Assembly (NCBI GenBank): GCA_964636895.1
Contig: CAZWUW010000026.1
Coordinates: 1 to 33,631, forward strand
Reading direction: 5' to 3'
Length of the DNA: 33,631 bases
Source: CAZWUW01 sp964636895
GTDB taxonomy: Bacteria > Bacillota > Thermincolia > Thermincolales > CAZWUW01
Shown: positions 30,338 to 33,631 of the stretch, piece by piece
Position numbering within the stretch: the stretch's first letter is position 1
Layout: each line of letters begins with the position of its first letter
Program-made: the position numbers and the translations under genes
Notes under the pieces: model-generated
What the model saw: the letters and a program-made list of their open reading frames with translations, nothing else
What the model was told of the DNA's origin: nothing
Database searches by the model: none

Positions 30338-31294
30338 TCACCCAGCAAGAGATTCCCATTTTCCGCAACGGTCACCCCAGCGGGCTATAACCTGACCATC
30401 ATGGGCAATCTCAATAACTTCACAGAGGTTAGCACAGCCTTTGCACTCAAAACTTCCGGCTTTGTAATCAAAATCAGAGACGTCAAATCCTTTAAAATTT
30501 GTTCGGTCGGCCTTTTTAACGGCCTCTCTGGATATTATTGCGGCACCGATAGCCCCCATAACATCAAAATACCGGGGGATAATAACCTCCATCCCCAGCG
30601 CTTTTTCAAAAGCTGCTTTTATTCCTATGTTGGCTGCCACGCCCCCCTGAAAAACAACCGGTGGTATGATTTCTTTACCTTTACCCACATTATTCAGGTA
30701 ATTCCGAACCAATGCTTCACATAACCCGGCAATAATTTCTTGAGTATTGTGGCCAAGCTGCTGCTTATGAATCATGTCCGACTCCGCAAAAACCGAACAC
30801 CGGCCCGCAATCCGTACCGGTGCTTTAGCCTGTAAGGCCAGGCCGCCAAAATCCTCAATGGGAATATTCAAACGGGCTGCCTGCTGATCCAGGAATGACC
30901 CGGTGCCGGCTGCACATACTGAATTCATGGCAAAATCAGTGACCACGCCTTGCCGCAGCAAAATAATTTTGGAATCCTGGCCGCCGATTTCAAAAATAGT
31001 CTGCGCGTTAGGCACCATTCGAGAGGCCGCCACAGCGTGAGCAGTAATTTCATTTTTCACGGCATCGGCACCCACCAGTACACTGGTCAAGTGCCGGGCG
31101 CTGCCGGTGGTCCCAACACCCGCGATAATTATTTCCCCTAGTTGACCGGCAACATCCTTCAACCCCTGCTGCACCGCTTTAATAGGCTGGCCCATGGTAC
31201 GGATGTAGAGATTCACCAATACCTCATCATCCTCACTAATAACTACCATATTAGTGCTTACCGATCCGACATCTATCCCTAAATAACCTGTCAT
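30338..31294 (-). CDS. BadF/BadG/BcrA/BcrD-type ATPase (acyl-CoA dehydratase activase)
   Basis: A 318-aa ASKHA-fold ATPase like HgdC, the activator (archerase) that passes electrons from an Fe-S cluster to a 2-hydroxyacyl-CoA dehydratase with ATP hydrolysis. Present are the phosphate loops YLGIDVGSVSTNMVV (5-19) and AGVGTTGSAR, the adenosine region FEIGGQDSKIILL, and the two cluster-ligand cysteines C127 (NSVCAAGTGSFLDQQ) and C166 (AGRCSVFAESDM). After the normal HgdC end, about 40 residues add a CKGCANLC...DRCGKW motif with four more Cys, seen in the larger activase-like proteins. The ATG at 31292-31294 overlaps the upstream stop as ATGA, with GGAGG upstream. It lies between two activase-related paralogs. 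Confidence 0.92.
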   Translation of the reverse strand: MTGYLGIDVGSVSTNMVVISEDDEVLVNLYIRTMGQPIKAVQQGLKDVAGQLGEIIIAGVGTTGSARHLTSVLVGADAVKNEITAHAVAASRMVPNAQTIFEIGGQDSKIILLRQGVVTDFAMNSVCAAGTGSFLDQQAARLNIPIEDFGGLALQAKAPVRIAGRCSVFAESDMIHKQQLGHNTQEIIAGLCEALVRNYLNNVGKGKEIIPPVVFQGGVAANIGIKAAFEKALGMEVIIPRYFDVMGAIGAAIISREAVKKADRTNFKGFDVSDFDYKAGSFECKGCANLCEVIEIAHDGQVIARWGDRCGKWESLAG

Positions 31295-32376
31295 ACGACT
31301 ACCTCCGCTGTAATCCGTTTTTGATCCAATAAATCAACAAATGCCTCTAAACGGGTTTGCAGACCGGCTTTCCCAGTCTGTTCATCCAGAAAAACCGTCA
31401 ACACCGGAATATCATAATCCCGAGTTACCCGCGCCAGGATAGGTTTGGCTACAATCTCCGGAATGCAGGTAAAGGGTGCCAATTGAACAACCCCGGCAAA
31501 ACCATTTTTGGCATATAACACAGTATTGCCGACACTTTGCATGCCATGACCACCGACAAGTTCAGACAAATACGGCGCTGCAGCCCGTAAAGCATCGTGC
31601 TCGCCCTCAAAAGATGTGTTTTCCCTTGTCCAATCAGTGAGATAAATAGAGCGATGCGTTTCTACCCCCATCTCGCCCAATGTGGTCTCCATATCCAGGT
31701 TGGCAAATGGTTCCAGCACCACATATATTTCCCCAATTATCCCGATCTTCAGTGGTTTCCGGCTTTTATCAAGAGGGACAGCATGTAATAAACGACTGGC
31801 TTCTTCCTTGGCTGCGCGGATTTGCGGCAGACTATGAGCGGCATCAATAATTTCCAGACATTGATTAAACACCTTTGTGGTATCACCCTTATTAATTTCA
31901 TACGGCCTCACCCGGTGGGAGATAATCTCCGTTTCATCAAGCACTTTAAGCTTTTCCCATGCCCTTTTGAATACCTGTAGAAAACTCCACCAGGAAACAC
32001 CGGCCGGTGAAATCACCGAATTAACTTTTTTGCAAAAGTCCCAGGGATAACGGTAGGGGGATTCCATTACGATAATTTTCGTATCATAACCGAGGTCCTG
32101 CAGTATTTTCTGGTGCAGATAACCATACCAACCAGCCCGGCAAGGTCCGACACCTCCGGAGGTAATAACCGAATTAGCCCCCTGTTCAATGGCCTCCAGG
32201 TAACTTCCCAACAAAATTTTAAAAGGCAGGCAGGCAAACTCCGGCGAATACTGAGTCCCCAAACTAAGTGTGCGTTTACTCGGCCGGGGTGGGACTACGG
32301 CCTCGTGACCAAGCCCGTTGATTAGCATTTTGAAAGCAATATGCGAGGTCCCCATATATGGAAAAGTAATTTTCAT
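31291..32376 (-). CDS. Acyl-CoA dehydratase activase-related protein (COG3580/DUF2229-like), paralog B
   Basis: A 361-aa protein colinear with that at 29138-30268: MKITFPYMGTSHIAF, FACLPFKILLG (C49), GGVGPCRAGWYGY (C79), LEPFANLDMETTLGEMGVETHRS, APFTCIPEIVAKPIL and LDEQTGKAGLQTRLEAF. The three spaced Cys segments suggest a shared Fe-S site. The ATG at 32374-32376 overlaps the stop of the upstream gene (ATGA), and its own stop overlaps the start of the ATPase gene, so the three proteins are translated together. The family's enzymatic role as separate proteins is unknown to me. Confidence 0.82.
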   Translation of the reverse strand: MKITFPYMGTSHIAFKMLINGLGHEAVVPPRPSKRTLSLGTQYSPEFACLPFKILLGSYLEAIEQGANSVITSGGVGPCRAGWYGYLHQKILQDLGYDTKIIVMESPYRYPWDFCKKVNSVISPAGVSWWSFLQVFKRAWEKLKVLDETEIISHRVRPYEINKGDTTKVFNQCLEIIDAAHSLPQIRAAKEEASRLLHAVPLDKSRKPLKIGIIGEIYVVLEPFANLDMETTLGEMGVETHRSIYLTDWTRENTSFEGEHDALRAAAPYLSELVGGHGMQSVGNTVLYAKNGFAGVVQLAPFTCIPEIVAKPILARVTRDYDIPVLTVFLDEQTGKAGLQTRLEAFVDLLDQKRITAEVVV

Positions 32377-33359
32377 GTCAGTTCTCTCCTGAGCCTTAAC
32401 ATGTCTACAAAAGCTTCCAGACGCGTTAACAGTCCGGCTTCCCCGGTATGTTCATCAATCGTGATGCTCAGAAAGGGTACCTTCCCGCGCTGCTTAGCCT
32501 CTAATTCAATAATCTTATCGGCCATGGCATCCGGCCCGCAGCCAAAAGCCGTAATATGTATAATGCCATCCACCGGCGTATGGTCCAGGTAATAGAGAGC
32601 AGCCCGGATGACTTGATTGCTGAAGGTCCAAAACAGGTTCTTCGGCAGTTTAGCCGCTTGTCGCAACAAATCCCCAGGCGGTATCATCTCCGTGGTTAAT
32701 ACTTGCACACCCAATTGCCGCAGTTTTTCCACCAGATCAACATTTACAAACCGGTCATACACAGTGTAAGGAAAACCTAATATGGCAAACTTAAGGTCGG
32801 TTTTAGCCTCATCAATCGGTTGAGGTTTTTCCCCATCGATCAATGCCAAAGCCTCAACCGGTGTTTTTTGTCCGGCCAATAAGTCCAAATAGCATCGATG
32901 AATCCGCAGGGCTTTACGATAAGCCCGCAATATCGGCCAAATAGCTTTATCAAGCTGTTTGCCAATTTGATAGCAAACCCTTAGCAATGCACATTTCCCC
33001 TGCTTAAGGTCAACCCGGACATCAATAAGAGGGGGCAACCCTGATAAAGAAGATTTTATCATATCGGGCAGCCCCAAAAATTTCGGGCAAAAAGTAACCA
33101 TTGCCTCTTTGTTTACACTTACCAACCGTGGAATAAACAGGTAATCCACCCGGTCTTTAATATCCAGCACATGCCCGTGAAAAAGCTTAATGGGCACACA
33201 GGCATCAGTAACGGTCTCCCTGATTCCGCAATCCAAGATACCCTTGGTAGTTAATCGGGATGTCACCACTTCCATGCCCAATTCTTCAAAAAACGTTTTC
33301 CATAGAGGATAATATGCGTAATAGGCTAACGCCCTTGGTATTCCTATTTTCACAGTCAT
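32373..33359 (-). CDS. Acyl-CoA dehydratase activase-related protein (COG3581-like), paralog A
   Basis: A 328-aa protein, first gene of the cluster. It begins MTVKIGIPRALAYYAYYPLW and has LDCGIRETVTDACVPIKLF (C44, C54), MVTFCPKFLGLP (C91), HITAFGCGPDAMADK and ITIDEHTGEAGLLTRLEAF. The C-terminal part aligns with paralogs B and C, while the N-terminal part is the variant found at the start of the large DUF2229-containing activase proteins. So this cluster looks like one big multi-domain protein split into separate genes. The start is ATG at 33357-33359, with seven G nine bases upstream; an in-frame start eight codons earlier would include that site. A good sigma-A promoter lies about 55 bases upstream. 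Confidence 0.82.
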   Translation of the reverse strand: MTVKIGIPRALAYYAYYPLWKTFFEELGMEVVTSRLTTKGILDCGIRETVTDACVPIKLFHGHVLDIKDRVDYLFIPRLVSVNKEAMVTFCPKFLGLPDMIKSSLSGLPPLIDVRVDLKQGKCALLRVCYQIGKQLDKAIWPILRAYRKALRIHRCYLDLLAGQKTPVEALALIDGEKPQPIDEAKTDLKFAILGFPYTVYDRFVNVDLVEKLRQLGVQVLTTEMIPPGDLLRQAAKLPKNLFWTFSNQVIRAALYYLDHTPVDGIIHITAFGCGPDAMADKIIELEAKQRGKVPFLSITIDEHTGEAGLLTRLEAFVDMLRLRRELT

Positions 33360-33413
33360 GCCGCTTCGCCCCCCCAAAGGCAATATATGTCTGCAATCTT
33401 TACTTACAGTTTA

Positions 33414-33442
33414 AAATTATCATATTTCTCGATAGCCGTCAA
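33414..33442 (-). promoter_or_regulatory. Sigma-A promoter of the activase-related cluster
   Basis: On the minus strand TTGACG (33437-33442), a 17-base spacer and TAATTT (33414-33419) lie 55 bases upstream of the start of paralog A. A second candidate is an extended -10 (TGGTATAAT) near 33490. Bases 33384-33631 hold no gene that I can see; a near-palindrome TTGTATACAT lies between the two promoter candidates (33470-33479). Confidence 0.6.
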
Positions 33443-33631
33443 CTGAGTAAAGCCAATCATATATTTAACTTGTATACATCGCCCCGCCTAATTATACCAG
33501 AAAAAAATATTGCCACCCCCTGTACAATTTCAGGATAATGGCAATAACGCCTGAACTGATGCAGCTCGGCAGCATACCCTAGTTTTGCAGCACATTTAGA
33601 ATCTTAATAGCCCGGAGTCATTGAAAATACT

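Noticed and set aside
1..33631. Search by eye for tRNA genes, CRISPR repeats, IS ends, attachment sites and an origin
   Set aside because: Nothing convincing was seen; programs such as tRNAscan or a repeat finder could still reveal weak cases.

Overview
The window looks like a chromosomal segment of a spore-forming, motile, strictly anaerobic Clostridia member, most like the Desulfotomaculum/Pelotomaculum group of Peptococcaceae. The reasons are a Bacillus/Clostridium-type sporulation locus (ctc/L25, prs, glmU, spoVG, ridA, ispE), sequences fitting the sigma-H promoter consensus, cyanophycin genes, a cytoplasmic F420-non-reducing (Mvh-like) [NiFe] hydrogenase with an HdrA/MvhD-like partner, acyl-CoA dehydratase activase-like genes and two cyclic-di-GMP-I riboswitches. 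The genus is an inference; there is no rRNA or other marker to fix it. No tRNA, rRNA, CRISPR array, prophage or insertion sequence was seen.

1-10.8 kb, mostly minus strand: cphB, cphA, ispE, a GntR/FCD regulator, a MobA-like nucleotidyltransferase and ridA read towards position 1. Two hairpins follow, then spoVG behind a consensus sigma-H-type promoter, two more hairpins, then glmU-prs behind a second such promoter, and finally the 5' part of the L25/Ctc gene, cut by the window edge. A PRC-barrel gene is inserted in the opposite direction between prs and ctc. The layout is the B. subtilis ispE-purR-yabJ-spoVG-gcaD-prs-ctc order, with GntR plus a nucleotidyltransferase where purR would be.

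10.9-18.7 kb: a plus-strand L,D-transpeptidase with LysM; a minus-strand chemoreceptor controlled by a c-di-GMP-I riboswitch with a terminator; then a plus-strand hydrogenase operon (HdrA-like/ferredoxin/MvhD fusion, small subunit, large subunit, unknown 80-aa protein). The operon's terminator lies inside the oppositely oriented gene for the hydrogenase maturation protease.

18.2-26.5 kb, minus strand: a second c-di-GMP-I riboswitch precedes cheW-cheA-cheY-cheB and two tandem cheX genes. After a terminator-like hairpin come a chemoreceptor with a cysteine-rich tail and the hydrogenase protease. A 33-codon single-membrane-span gene with a strong ribosome binding site lies upstream of the riboswitch.

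26.5-33.6 kb: a plus-strand ZIP metal transporter, then a minus-strand run made of a three-protein activase-related group plus one BadF-type ATPase (no dehydratase or reductase partner in view), a CsoR-type metal sensor with its own operator, and a secreted four-LysM protein behind a third consensus sigma-H-type promoter.

Together the genes link cell-wall and sporulation functions under sigma-H, motility under c-di-GMP, and H2/electron metabolism. The most unusual items are the degenerate HdrA-MvhD fusion, the nested hydrogenase terminator, the split activase cluster and the uncatalogued 33-aa membrane protein.
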